From the NCBI GenBank assembly GCA_001805125.1, contig MHEF01000111.1, positions 19,112-31,127 on the forward strand: 12,016 nucleotides of DNA, read 5' to 3'. This document shows, one piece after another, positions 1 to 6,217 of this stretch. Position 1 is the stretch's first letter. Every line of letters starts with the position of its first letter. The stretch comes from Nitrospirae bacterium RBG_13_39_12 (lineage in GTDB: Bacteria; Nitrospirota; Thermodesulfovibrionia; Thermodesulfovibrionales; SM23-35). The position numbers and the translations under genes were made by a program. Under the pieces are notes generated by a model. It did no database searches. It worked only from the letters and a program-made list of their open reading frames with translations, and was not told where the DNA came from.

Positions 1-1
1 T

Positions 2-268
2 AGAGACGTGCCTAAGAGATTATTCGATAAGGTATTTTTAGATCTCAAAAAAGAGTCATTTTATATCAACCACCTTTTGCCGCTGATAATACATAATAAG
101 GACACTGCTTTGAGGGAAGACTTCCTTAACAACAGCAACCTCGACAGGTTCTATATTGAGATGCTCGAAAAAGAATATTTTGAAGATAGGGAGCTTGATA
201 CAACATTTCTTGATTTAATAAGAGACAGTGACGAATTATCAAATATTGGAGGCGGCGAGCGGATTTGA
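2..268 (+). CDS. C-terminal end of an unrecognised protein, cut by the window edge
   Basis: This reading frame is open to the left edge, so it is probably the tail of a longer gene. A GTG at position 8 is possible as a start but has no room for a visible ribosome binding site. The visible 88 or so residues are charged and helical-looking, rich in Asp, Glu, Leu and Phe (for example IEMLEKEYFEDRELD), with no membrane segment or catalytic motif that I recognise. The stop codon at 266-268 lies inside the convergent tRNA-Cys gene, so the last residues (GGGERI) are antisense tRNA sequence. Either the natural stop was lost or the overlap is genuine. No function is assigned. A spurious frame is possible, but the composition looks like protein. 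Confidence 0.45.
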   Translation, partial: RDVPKRLFDKVFLDLKKESFYINHLLPLIIHNKDTALREDFLNNSNLDRFYIEMLEKEYFEDRELDTTFLDLIRDSDELSNIGGGERI

Positions 269-322
269 ACCGCTGCATAAAGGTTTTGCAGACCTCTCCC
301 TTAGCCACTTGGGTACGCCGCC
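247..322 (-). tRNA. tRNA-Cys (anticodon GCA)
   Basis: Read on the minus strand this forms a full cloverleaf. The acceptor arm is GGCGGCG paired with CGCCGCC. The anticodon loop CTGCAAA carries GCA on a GAGGT/ACCTT stem, and the T arm is GCGGTTCAAATCCGC. The discriminator base is T, which is the known cysteine identity base, and CCA is encoded at 247-249. It lies 88 bases downstream of tRNA-Gly on the same strand and is probably cotranscribed with it. Its 3' end overlaps the end of the convergent left-edge reading frame. Confidence 0.96.
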
Positions 323-339
323 ATGTAAGTTAGCCTAAA

Positions 340-394
340 CAGTAAGAAGTATTCAGAAAGTTCAGGTTCACTAAAAGGCGCTTTCTGCTTACTG
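340..394. repeat. Imperfect inverted repeat between the two tRNA genes
   Basis: CAGTAAG (340-346) and CAGAAAG (354-360), split by a 7-base bulge, are exactly complementary to the continuous arm CTTTCTGCTTACTG (381-394). This gives a 14-bp stem with a 20-base loop. In the tRNA transcript it would fold in the spacer and could guide processing. The loop side also contains TTCAGAAAGTTCAGGTTCA-like short direct repetition, resembling the filler repeats elsewhere in the window, so it may instead be a repeat remnant. Confidence 0.5.
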
Positions 395-410
395 CCTACT
401 ATTATTATAA

Positions 411-486
411 TGGAGCGGGCGACGGGATTCGAACCCGCGACCCCAACCTTGGCAAGGTTGTGCTCTACCAGCTGAGCTACACCCGC
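411..486 (-). tRNA. tRNA-Gly (anticodon GCC)
   Basis: The minus strand gives a complete cloverleaf: acceptor GCGGGTG with CGCCCGC (one G-T pair), D arm with AGCTCAGCTGGTAGAGC, anticodon stem AACCT/AGGTT around TGCCA (anticodon GCC), and T arm CGGGTTCGAATCCCG. The discriminator is T and CCA is encoded at 411-413. It is first in the two-tRNA unit. An AT-rich stretch upstream on that strand (TATATA at about 507-512, followed by GGGCG) could be a -10 with a GC-rich discriminator, but I see no good -35. Confidence 0.97.
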
Positions 487-516
487 ACTCGAAAAAACAA
501 CGCCCTTATATAACTA

Positions 517-546
517 TTAACTTATAATTGGTTGATAAGCTATAAT
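517..546 (+). promoter_or_regulatory. Candidate sigma-70 promoter for trpE
   Basis: TATAAT at 541-546 is a perfect -10 hexamer. TTAACT at 517-522 matches the -35 consensus at four of six positions, with an 18-base spacer. Transcription would begin near 553, leaving a leader of about 39 bases before the trpE ATG at 592. I see no leader peptide with tandem Trp codons, no attenuator pair and no CTAG-type TrpR operator. The region is shared with the divergent tRNA genes. Confidence 0.5.
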
Positions 547-591
547 GAACGATATCAAAAAATACTAATAAAAAGGATAGATTTTGTCAAT

Positions 592-2124
592 ATGCTTTAT
601 CCAGACATAGAAGAGTTCAAGTCTCTCTCATCAAGAGGGAATCTCATCCCGGTCTACAGGGAGATACTTGCTGATACTGAGACACCTGTATCAGCAACTC
701 TTAAGCTGGGGGGGTCACCGTCATTTTTACTTGAAAGTATGGTTGGCGGTGAGAAATGGGCAAGATATTCCTTTCTCGGTTCCAGACCCTCCAGGACCAT
801 AAGAAGCTGGGGTAAAAAAATAGAGATAAAAGACAAAGAATCAGGGACCAAAGTATTCAAAACAGACAATCCCCTTGAAGTTATAAAAAAGGAGATAACA
901 TCATACAATCCAGTTGATGTTGCTGGTCTGCCGAGGTTCTACGGTGGTCTTGTTGGCTATTTAGGATATGACATGGTCAGATTTTTCGAAAGCATCCCTG
1001 ATGAGAAAATGCCCGGACTTAAACTTCCTGATATGTTTTTTATGGTTACAGATACAGTCATTATATTTGACAACCTTAAAGGGAAGATAAAGGTTGTTTC
1101 GAATGCTCATATCAACAACAAATCTCCTGAAGAGGCATACAGAGAAGCTGAGGAAAAAATAGAAAATATTATAGAAAAATTAAGAAAGTCAAAAGTTGGA
1201 AGTCAAAAACCAAGAATCAGGAGAAATAAACCTGATGACAAATCATTTGCAATCCTCAACCAGTCTCCTGATCAACCACTATTGTCCGGGTTTGCAACGT
1301 CTTTTATTACAAAAGAGGCATTTGAGAATGCCGTGTCACGCGGAAAGGACTACATAATGTCAGGAGATGTGGTACAGGTCGTACTGTCGCAAAGGTTTGA
1401 GCGCGAATCTGATATAGATCCATTTCACATCTACAGGGCTTTACGCGTAATAAATCCCTCTCCCTACATGTACTATCTTGACACAGGCAATGCAAAACTT
1501 GTCGGCTCATCTCCTGAAATACTGGTCAGGCTTGAAGACGGAAAGATAATCCTGAGACCTATTGCAGGCACAAGGAAGAGGGGGGAGACTGAAGAAGAAG
1601 ACAGGCTTCTTGAAGAAGAACTTAAGAAAGACCCTAAAGAAATGGCTGAACATATAATGCTTGTTGATCTTGGAAGAAATGATGTCGGAAAGGTTTCTGA
1701 GACAGGTTCTGTCAAAGTAACAGAGCTAATGAACATTGAAAAGTACAGTCATGTTATGCATCTCGTTTCTAATGTTGAAGGTAATTTAAAAAACGGACTG
1801 GATGCATTTGACGTGTTAAGTGCCTGCTTTCCTGCCGGCACAGTGACAGGTGCCCCCAAAATAAGGGCAATGGAGATAATAGAAGAGCTTGAGCCAACGA
1901 GAAGAGGACCTTATGCAGGCGCAGTCGGATATTTAAGCTACTCAGGGAATATGGATACCTGTATTACAATCAGGACACTTGTAATAAAGGGAAACAAGGT
2001 GTTTGTTCAGGCAGGTGCTGGTATTGTTGCTGACTCAATTCCTGAGAGTGAATATATAGAGACTTTGAACAAGGCAATGGGTATGATGAGGTCAGTTGAT
2101 ATGGCAGAAAGCGAACTAAGTTGA
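592..2124 (+). CDS. trpE: Anthranilate synthase component I
   Basis: TrpE converts chorismate to anthranilate, using ammonia supplied by the amidotransferase TrpG; this is the first committed step to tryptophan. At 510 residues from this start it has normal family length. The N-terminal half carries the tryptophan-feedback element LLES (46-49), which with NPSPYMYYL (288-296) forms the inhibitor pocket. The chorismate-binding domain shows GSSPEILVR (305-313), RPIAGTRKRGE (322-332), HIMLVDLGRNDVGKV (354-368), FPAGTVTGAPK (413-423) and QAGAGIVADS (473-482). The ATG at 592 is preferred because it gives the usual MLYPDIEEFK beginning, and the upstream TTG at 532 precedes the likely -10. The purine-rich AAAAGGA (571-577) is rather far away. 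Residues about 199-211 of the interdomain linker are encoded by a short filler repeat. Confidence 0.95.
   Translation: MLYPDIEEFKSLSSRGNLIPVYREILADTETPVSATLKLGGSPSFLLESMVGGEKWARYSFLGSRPSRTIRSWGKKIEIKDKESGTKVFKTDNPLEVIKKEITSYNPVDVAGLPRFYGGLVGYLGYDMVRFFESIPDEKMPGLKLPDMFFMVTDTVIIFDNLKGKIKVVSNAHINNKSPEEAYREAEEKIENIIEKLRKSKVGSQKPRIRRNKPDDKSFAILNQSPDQPLLSGFATSFITKEAFENAVSRGKDYIMSGDVVQVVLSQRFERESDIDPFHIYRALRVINPSPYMYYLDTGNAKLVGSSPEILVRLEDGKIILRPIAGTRKRGETEEEDRLLEEELKKDPKEMAEHIMLVDLGRNDVGKVSETGSVKVTELMNIEKYSHVMHLVSNVEGNLKNGLDAFDVLSACFPAGTVTGAPKIRAMEIIEELEPTRRGPYAGAVGYLSYSGNMDTCITIRTLVIKGNKVFVQAGAGIVADSIPESEYIETLNKAMGMMRSVDMAESELS
1185..1222 (+). repeat. Short direct-repeat filler inside the trpE linker
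   Basis: AAGTCAAAA occurs at 1186-1194 and again at 1200-1208, followed by CAAGAATCAG. The 11-mer GAAGTCAAAAA (1199-1209) also occurs inside lpxK (10008-10018), in a more developed filler tract. It encodes the basic linker KSKVGSQKPRIRR between the two TrpE domains. It may be a worn copy of the same repeat class, though chance is possible for so short a tract. Confidence 0.4.
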
Positions 2125-2140
2125 TGTTCATCTTTCCGGA

Positions 2141-2230
2141 TGCCATTTCCGCTTTTCGGTCGCCTCAGCGACTCGCCGAGGAGAGAATCTTTCTTAAACA
2201 AATAAGGATTCTGAACAGCCCGGAATGACA
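2141..2230. repeat. Palindromic mini-repeat in the trpE-trpG gap
   Basis: The 145-base gap between trpE and trpG is mostly this element. Read on the minus strand it begins TGTCATTCCGGGCTGTTCAG and continues through AATCC and AAGAAAGATTC, the same landmarks as the element at 2945-3029. The far arm (TGCCATTTCCGCTTTTCGG, 2141-2159) is separated from its inner part by a nested hairpin, CCTCAGCGACTCGCCGAGG (2163-2181). It is likely a non-coding mobile repeat of MITE or REP type, which could also end or stabilise the trpE transcript. Confidence 0.65.
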
Positions 2231-2269
2231 AAATTGAACAGGTAATTTTCTTAAATTGGAGCTAGTTGA

Positions 2270-2836
2270 ATGTTATTAATGGTTGATAATTACGATTCAT
2301 TTACCTATAACCTCGTGCAGTATTTCGGGGAGCTTAACGAGGATATAAGGGTCTTTCGAAATGACAAGATTACAATTCATGAAATAGAAAAATTGAGCCC
2401 TGAAATGATTGTCATATCACCTGGACCATGTACACCTAAAGAAGCCGGGATCTCTGTAGAACTTATAAAACATTTTTCCGGCAAGATACCGATTTTGGGT
2501 GTTTGCCTCGGTCATCAATCAATAGGTGCGGCATTTGGCGGAGAAATCATAAGAGCCCCCCGTCTCATGCACGGGAAAACATCTATGATAACCCATGATG
2601 GAAAAACTATATTTGCAGGACTTCCAAACCCGTTTGAGGCAACAAGATATCATTCCCTTATAATAAGAAGAGATACCTTGCCTGATTGCCTTGATATAAC
2701 AGCATGGACAGATATTGGAGAGATAATGGGTGTTAGGCACAAGGATTTTATTATTGAAGGAGTTCAATTTCATCCTGAATCAATACTTACTAAGGTCGGG
2801 AAGGATTTATTGAGGAATTTCTTAAAATTAAAATAA
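2270..2836 (+). CDS. trpG: Anthranilate synthase component II, glutamine amidotransferase
   Basis: This class I glutamine amidotransferase of 188 residues, normal for a stand-alone TrpG, releases ammonia from glutamine for TrpE. The start MLLMVDNYDSFTYNLVQYFG is typical. The oxyanion strand ISPGPCTP (49-56), the nucleophile Cys79 in GVCLGHQSIG, the MHGKTS segment (100-105), RYHSL (126-130) and the His168/Glu170 pair in GVQFHPES are all present. GGAG at 2258-2261 lies 8 bases before the ATG. In many bacteria the same protein also serves PabB in folate synthesis, but its place between trpE and trpD favours tryptophan. The gaps on both sides are filled by related palindromic repeats, so this part of the trp cluster is unusually loosely packed. 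Confidence 0.95.
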   Translation: MLLMVDNYDSFTYNLVQYFGELNEDIRVFRNDKITIHEIEKLSPEMIVISPGPCTPKEAGISVELIKHFSGKIPILGVCLGHQSIGAAFGGEIIRAPRLMHGKTSMITHDGKTIFAGLPNPFEATRYHSLIIRRDTLPDCLDITAWTDIGEIMGVRHKDFIIEGVQFHPESILTKVGKDLLRNFLKLK

Positions 2837-2944
2837 TATCAAGCGTAAAAAATCATGTCGATTCAGTGTGATTATAAAGCGTATTTCTCTTGCTTAAATT
2901 TATTTTAGACAAGTTTGAAATAAAATATAACATTGTGTTAACTT

Positions 2945-3029
2945 TGTCATTCCGGCTTGTCCGGAATCCTTCTCTATTAAGCTTTAACAGAGGATTCTTC
3001 TGAAAGATTCCCGACAAGCGCAAATGACA
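2945..3029. repeat. Palindromic mini-repeat in the trpG-trpD gap
   Basis: The left arm (2945-2972, beginning TGTCATTCCGGCTTGTCCGG) and the right arm (3002-3029, ending CGACAAGCGCAAATGACA) are complementary over 28 bases with about five mismatches, around a 29-base middle. The same landmarks occur in reverse orientation at 2141-2230. The rest of the 255-base gap before trpD (2837-2944 and 3030-3091) is AT-rich. It holds TAGACA (2906-2911) and TATAAC (2926-2931), but the 14-base spacer is too short for a confident promoter. Confidence 0.75.
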
Positions 3030-3047
3030 TACAAGCAACCTTACTTA

Positions 3048-3065
3048 TGCATATAGTGCATATAG
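3048..3065 (+). repeat. Tandem 9-base direct repeat upstream of trpD
   Basis: TGCATATAG is present twice head to tail, immediately followed by the palindrome TAGTACTA (3067-3074). Two tandem 9-mers and an 8-base palindrome within 45 bases of a start could be a regulator-binding site, but the AT-rich composition makes chance possible. It does not match the TrpR operator that I know. Confidence 0.3.
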
Positions 3066-3081
3066 AGTAGTACTAACGTTT

Positions 3082-3086
3082 GAGGA
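3082..3086 (+). promoter_or_regulatory. Ribosome binding site that fixes the trpD start
   Basis: GAGGA lies 5 bases before the ATG at 3092. It overlaps the alternative in-frame TTG at 3080 and so cannot serve it. This decides for the ATG. Confidence 0.75.
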
Positions 3087-3091
3087 TTATA

Positions 3092-4102
3092 ATGATTAAA
3101 GAAGCTATAAACATGCTTGTTAATAAAATAAATCTTTCAGAGTTGGAGATGGCTGAGTGCATTAAAGAGATAATGGAAGGTAAGTCCACAGATGCCCAGA
3201 TTGGAGCTTTTCTCACAGCCCTAAGGATTAAAGGTGAAACTGTCGAGGAAATAACGGGTGCTGCCAAAATCATGAGAGAAAAGGCAACAACAATCAAAGC
3301 ACCTGAAGGAGTTCTGGATACATGTGGTACCGGCGGAGACATGTCACATACATTCAATATCTCAACAACAACAGCCATAGTTGTTGCAGGGGCAGGTGTA
3401 CCTGTTGCAAAACATGGGAACCGTTCTGTATCAAGCCAGTCAGGGAGTGCTGACCTGCTTGAGGCACTGGGAGTTAAAATAGATTTGTCACCAGAGAATG
3501 TAGAAAAATGTCTCTTCGAAACAGGCTTCGGTTTTCTCTTTGCACCACTATTTCACCCTGCAATGAAATATGCTATTGGTCCGCGCCGGGAAATGGGAAT
3601 TAGGACCGTATTCAATATACTCGGCCCTATAACAAACCCTGCCGATGCAAAGAGGCAAATACTGGGTGTATTTGCAAATAAACTTACTGAGATACTTGCA
3701 ATGGTCCTTGGAAATCTCGGGGCAGTCGACGCAGTAGTTGTCCATGGCGAAGATGGACTGGATGAAATCAGCATTTCCAGCAGAACAAGGGTTTCAAGAT
3801 TTAATAATGGCAAGACAGAAAATTTTTATATCGAGCCCGAAGATTTCGGCATCAGTAGAAACAAACTTGAACATATACTTGGCGGCAACAAGTATGATAA
3901 TGCTGCCATTACGCTGTCAATTCTAAATGGTGAAAAAGGACCAAAGCGCGACATAATTCTCATGAATTCAGCCGTTGCCCTTATGGTTGCAGGAAAGACA
4001 GAGGATTTCAAGACAGCTCTTAACACGGCAACAGATGCAATAGATTCAGGCAGGGCATCGAAAAAACTTGAAGAGGTGAAGAGGATCAGCAATTCTCTCT
4101 AA
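3092..4102 (+). CDS. trpD: Anthranilate phosphoribosyltransferase
   Basis: TrpD transfers the phosphoribosyl group of PRPP to anthranilate, the second step of tryptophan synthesis. It has 336 residues, normal for a stand-alone TrpD, with no fused TrpG domain. An N-terminal helical domain (1-70) is followed by the PRPP-binding signature DTCGTGGD (76-83), NIST (89-92), KHGNRSVSSQSGSAD (107-121), the anthranilate-site stretch GPRREMGIRTVFNILGP (163-179) and the metal-binding pair in DGLDE (221-225). I see no missing catalytic residue. The next gene, gnnA, starts 19 bases after the stop with its own strong ribosome binding site, so transcription probably continues into the lipid A block. The expected trpC/trpF neighbours do not follow. 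Confidence 0.96.
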   Translation: MIKEAINMLVNKINLSELEMAECIKEIMEGKSTDAQIGAFLTALRIKGETVEEITGAAKIMREKATTIKAPEGVLDTCGTGGDMSHTFNISTTTAIVVAGAGVPVAKHGNRSVSSQSGSADLLEALGVKIDLSPENVEKCLFETGFGFLFAPLFHPAMKYAIGPRREMGIRTVFNILGPITNPADAKRQILGVFANKLTEILAMVLGNLGAVDAVVVHGEDGLDEISISSRTRVSRFNNGKTENFYIEPEDFGISRNKLEHILGGNKYDNAAITLSILNGEKGPKRDIILMNSAVALMVAGKTEDFKTALNTATDAIDSGRASKKLEEVKRISNSL

Positions 4103-4107
4103 AACGC

Positions 4108-4116
4108 AAGGAGGAG
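4108..4116 (+). promoter_or_regulatory. Strong ribosome binding site supporting a TTG start
   Basis: AAGGAGGAG, nearly a full Shine-Dalgarno sequence, lies 5 bases before the TTG at 4122. The frame reaches the Rossmann glycines within 8 codons, so no later start is possible and the TTG is used. Confidence 0.85.
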
Positions 4117-4121
4117 AATTT

Positions 4122-5048
4122 TTGACTGTCAGAATAGGAGTTATTGGCGTTGGGTATCTCGGTCAGCACCATGCACGGATTTATTCTAAAATTGAAAACG
4201 TAGAACTTACTGCTGTCGATATCGTTGAAGAAACGGCTGATAAATTTGCAGCAAAATACGGTTGCAAGGCATATTATGATTACAAGCATATCCTGAAAGA
4301 AGTTGATGCCGTCAGCATTGTAACACCCACAGCAACACACTATCAGATTGCCCTGGACTGCCTGAAGGCAGGAAAGGATATCCTTGTTGAAAAACCAATA
4401 ACTGAAAATATCAAAGAGGCTGATAAACTTATTCAGGAGTCAGAGAAGAGAGGCTGCATTCTTCAGGTAGGCCATCTTGAAAGATATAATCCTGCTGTGC
4501 TTGCTGCCTCTGAAATGATCGAAAATCCCCTGTTTATAGAGTCAGAAAGATTTTCGCCGTTTCTTGGAAGGGGCGGAAGGGGGACAGATATCGACGTAAC
4601 ACTCGATCTTATGATCCATGACATAGATATAATACTGAGTTTAATACCCTTTCCTGTTAAAGAGATAAGAGCTGTTGGGGCAAAAGTACTTACAGACAAG
4701 ATTGATGTTGCAAAGGCATGGCTTTCATTTGAGAATGGCTGCATAGCCCTTGCTACAGTGAGCCGTCTATCACCCGTAAAACAAAGGCGGCTTAAGGTTT
4801 TTCAAAAAGATTCCTACTTATCCATTGATTACATGAACTCAGAAATAAAGCGTCATTTCAGGACAGAAGAAGGCAGCATATCAACTGATATCATAAAGCC
4901 TGAGAATAAAGAGCCTCTAAAGGAAGAATTGAAAGATTTTATTAATTGCATAAAAACAAGGAAAAGGCCTAAGGTTTCCGGTGCTGAAGGAAGAAACGCA
5001 CTCAAGGTGGTCCTGGAAATCTCTGATGTAATAAAGAGACAGCAGTAA
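4122..5048 (+). CDS. gnnA: Gfo/Idh/MocA-family dehydrogenase, probable UDP-GlcNAc 3-dehydrogenase
   Basis: This is a 308-residue NAD(P)-dependent sugar dehydrogenase. The Rossmann motif GVIGVGYLGQHHAR is at 6-19, the family lysine is in EKPI (90-93), GHLERYNPA is at 118-126, and the conserved His166-Asp167 of LMIHDIDI sits where the family holds its catalytic histidine. The family assignment is clear from these motifs. The substrate is inferred from context: it precedes a DegT aminotransferase and lpxB, as gnnA does in the lpx loci of Acidithiobacillus and related lipid A clusters. There GnnA oxidises UDP-GlcNAc at C3 before transamination. The start is TTG behind a near-perfect ribosome binding site. 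A role in another amino sugar, such as a WlbA-like acid sugar, is the main alternative. Confidence 0.85.
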   Translation: MTVRIGVIGVGYLGQHHARIYSKIENVELTAVDIVEETADKFAAKYGCKAYYDYKHILKEVDAVSIVTPTATHYQIALDCLKAGKDILVEKPITENIKEADKLIQESEKRGCILQVGHLERYNPAVLAASEMIENPLFIESERFSPFLGRGGRGTDIDVTLDLMIHDIDIILSLIPFPVKEIRAVGAKVLTDKIDVAKAWLSFENGCIALATVSRLSPVKQRRLKVFQKDSYLSIDYMNSEIKRHFRTEEGSISTDIIKPENKEPLKEELKDFINCIKTRKRPKVSGAEGRNALKVVLEISDVIKRQQ

Positions 5049-5059
5049 AGGATATGGAA

Positions 5060-6151
5060 ATGATACCAATGATTGATTTGAAAAAACAATTACAAGATAT
5101 TAAAGATGAGGCATTTAATGTTCTTAGGGATATTGTCGGAAGCGGTCAATTTATACTTGGACAGAAGGTATCCGAGTTTGAAAAGAAGGTAGCAAGTTAT
5201 CACGGGCTTCGGGAAGCAATCGGTGTTGCATCGTGCACCGATGCACTTCATTTATCAATCGATGCATTGGATATCGGCGAAGGCGATGAAGTTATCACAA
5301 GCCCTTTTACTTTCTTTGCTACTGTTGAGGCAATCCTGTATACAGGCGCCTTACCTGTCTTTGTTGATGTTGAACCGGACACATTAAACATAGACGCAAA
5401 CCTGATAGAGGAAAACATAACAAAAAAGACAAAAGCGATTCTGCCTGTTCATCTGTTCGGTCATCCGGCTGATATGTGGAATATAGTAGACATAGCAAAA
5501 AAACATAAGCTGAAAGTGATCGAGGACTGTGCCCAATCTTTTGGTGCCGGGATAAACGGCAAAAAAACTGGAAGCTTTGGAGATGCCGGCTGTTTCAGTT
5601 TTTATCCGAGTAAAAACCTTGGAGGATGCGGGGACGGCGGTATGGTAGTTCTTGATAATTCAAAGGTAGCTGGCAGAATAAAAGAATTAAGAAACCACGG
5701 CTCCCGTGGCTCTTACAGGCACAAGAGGGTTGGGTTTAACAGCCGGCTGGATGAGATACAGGCAGGCATCCTCCTGATAAAATTCCTCCATATAGACGAA
5801 TACAATAAAAAAAGGAGGCATAATGCAGAAATTTACAATCGTCTCCTCCCGGATATTATAAAGCATCCTGTTGAAAAAGAAGGTTCATATCATGTTTTTC
5901 ATCAATATACAATAATGAGTCCCAAGAGGAACAAATTACAACAGAAGCTTAAGGAGAACGGGATTGCTTCAGTAATTTATTATCCGGTGCCACTTCACTT
6001 GCAAAAGGCACTTAAATTCCTGGGTTATCAAAAAGGGGACTTCCCGATTGCTGAAAAAGCAGCCAGGCAGGTCCTTTCGTTGCCAATGTATCCAGAACTT
6101 GAGGAATCATCAATAACAAAGATAGCAGAAATAATTAGAAATGTTGTTTAA
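5060..6151 (+). CDS. gnnB: DegT/DnrJ/EryC1 aminotransferase, probable UDP-GlcNAc3N synthesis
   Basis: This PLP-dependent sugar aminotransferase would convert the 3-keto sugar made by GnnA into UDP-GlcNAc3N, the substrate for a lipid A with amide-linked chains at position 3. Numbering from this start, VASCTDALHLS (56-66) begins the cofactor site, EDCAQSFGA (155-163) supplies the Asp that contacts the PLP ring nitrogen, and SFYPSKNLGG (180-189) holds the Schiff-base lysine, Lys185. GFNSRLDEIQA (226-236) is also typical. There are 363 residues, the usual size. The ATG at 5060 is preferred over 5054 because AAAGGA (5047-5052) is 7 bases from the former and only 1 from the latter. The gene begins 11 bases after gnnA stops, indicating coupled expression. 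Confidence 0.87.
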   Translation: MIPMIDLKKQLQDIKDEAFNVLRDIVGSGQFILGQKVSEFEKKVASYHGLREAIGVASCTDALHLSIDALDIGEGDEVITSPFTFFATVEAILYTGALPVFVDVEPDTLNIDANLIEENITKKTKAILPVHLFGHPADMWNIVDIAKKHKLKVIEDCAQSFGAGINGKKTGSFGDAGCFSFYPSKNLGGCGDGGMVVLDNSKVAGRIKELRNHGSRGSYRHKRVGFNSRLDEIQAGILLIKFLHIDEYNKKRRHNAEIYNRLLPDIIKHPVEKEGSYHVFHQYTIMSPKRNKLQQKLKENGIASVIYYPVPLHLQKALKFLGYQKGDFPIAEKAARQVLSLPMYPELEESSITKIAEIIRNVV

Positions 6152-6217
6152 GTTTTACTATCGGATTCAGATTAACAATCCTGCTGCAAGCCGCTGGAAT
6201 TTATCAATATCAAAAAT

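Noticed and set aside
532..591. TTG at 532 as the trpE start, adding 20 residues
   Set aside because: It lies before the likely TATAAT (541-546), lacks a ribosome binding site, and the added residues do not fit the normal TrpE beginning at MLYPDIEEF.
2906..2931. TAGACA and TATAAC as a promoter for trpD
   Set aside because: The hexamers are good but the 14-base spacer is too short for a normal sigma-70 promoter.
3067..3074. TAGTACTA palindrome as a TrpR operator before trpD
   Set aside because: The match is too short, lacks the CTAG cores I would expect, and could easily occur by chance in AT-rich DNA.
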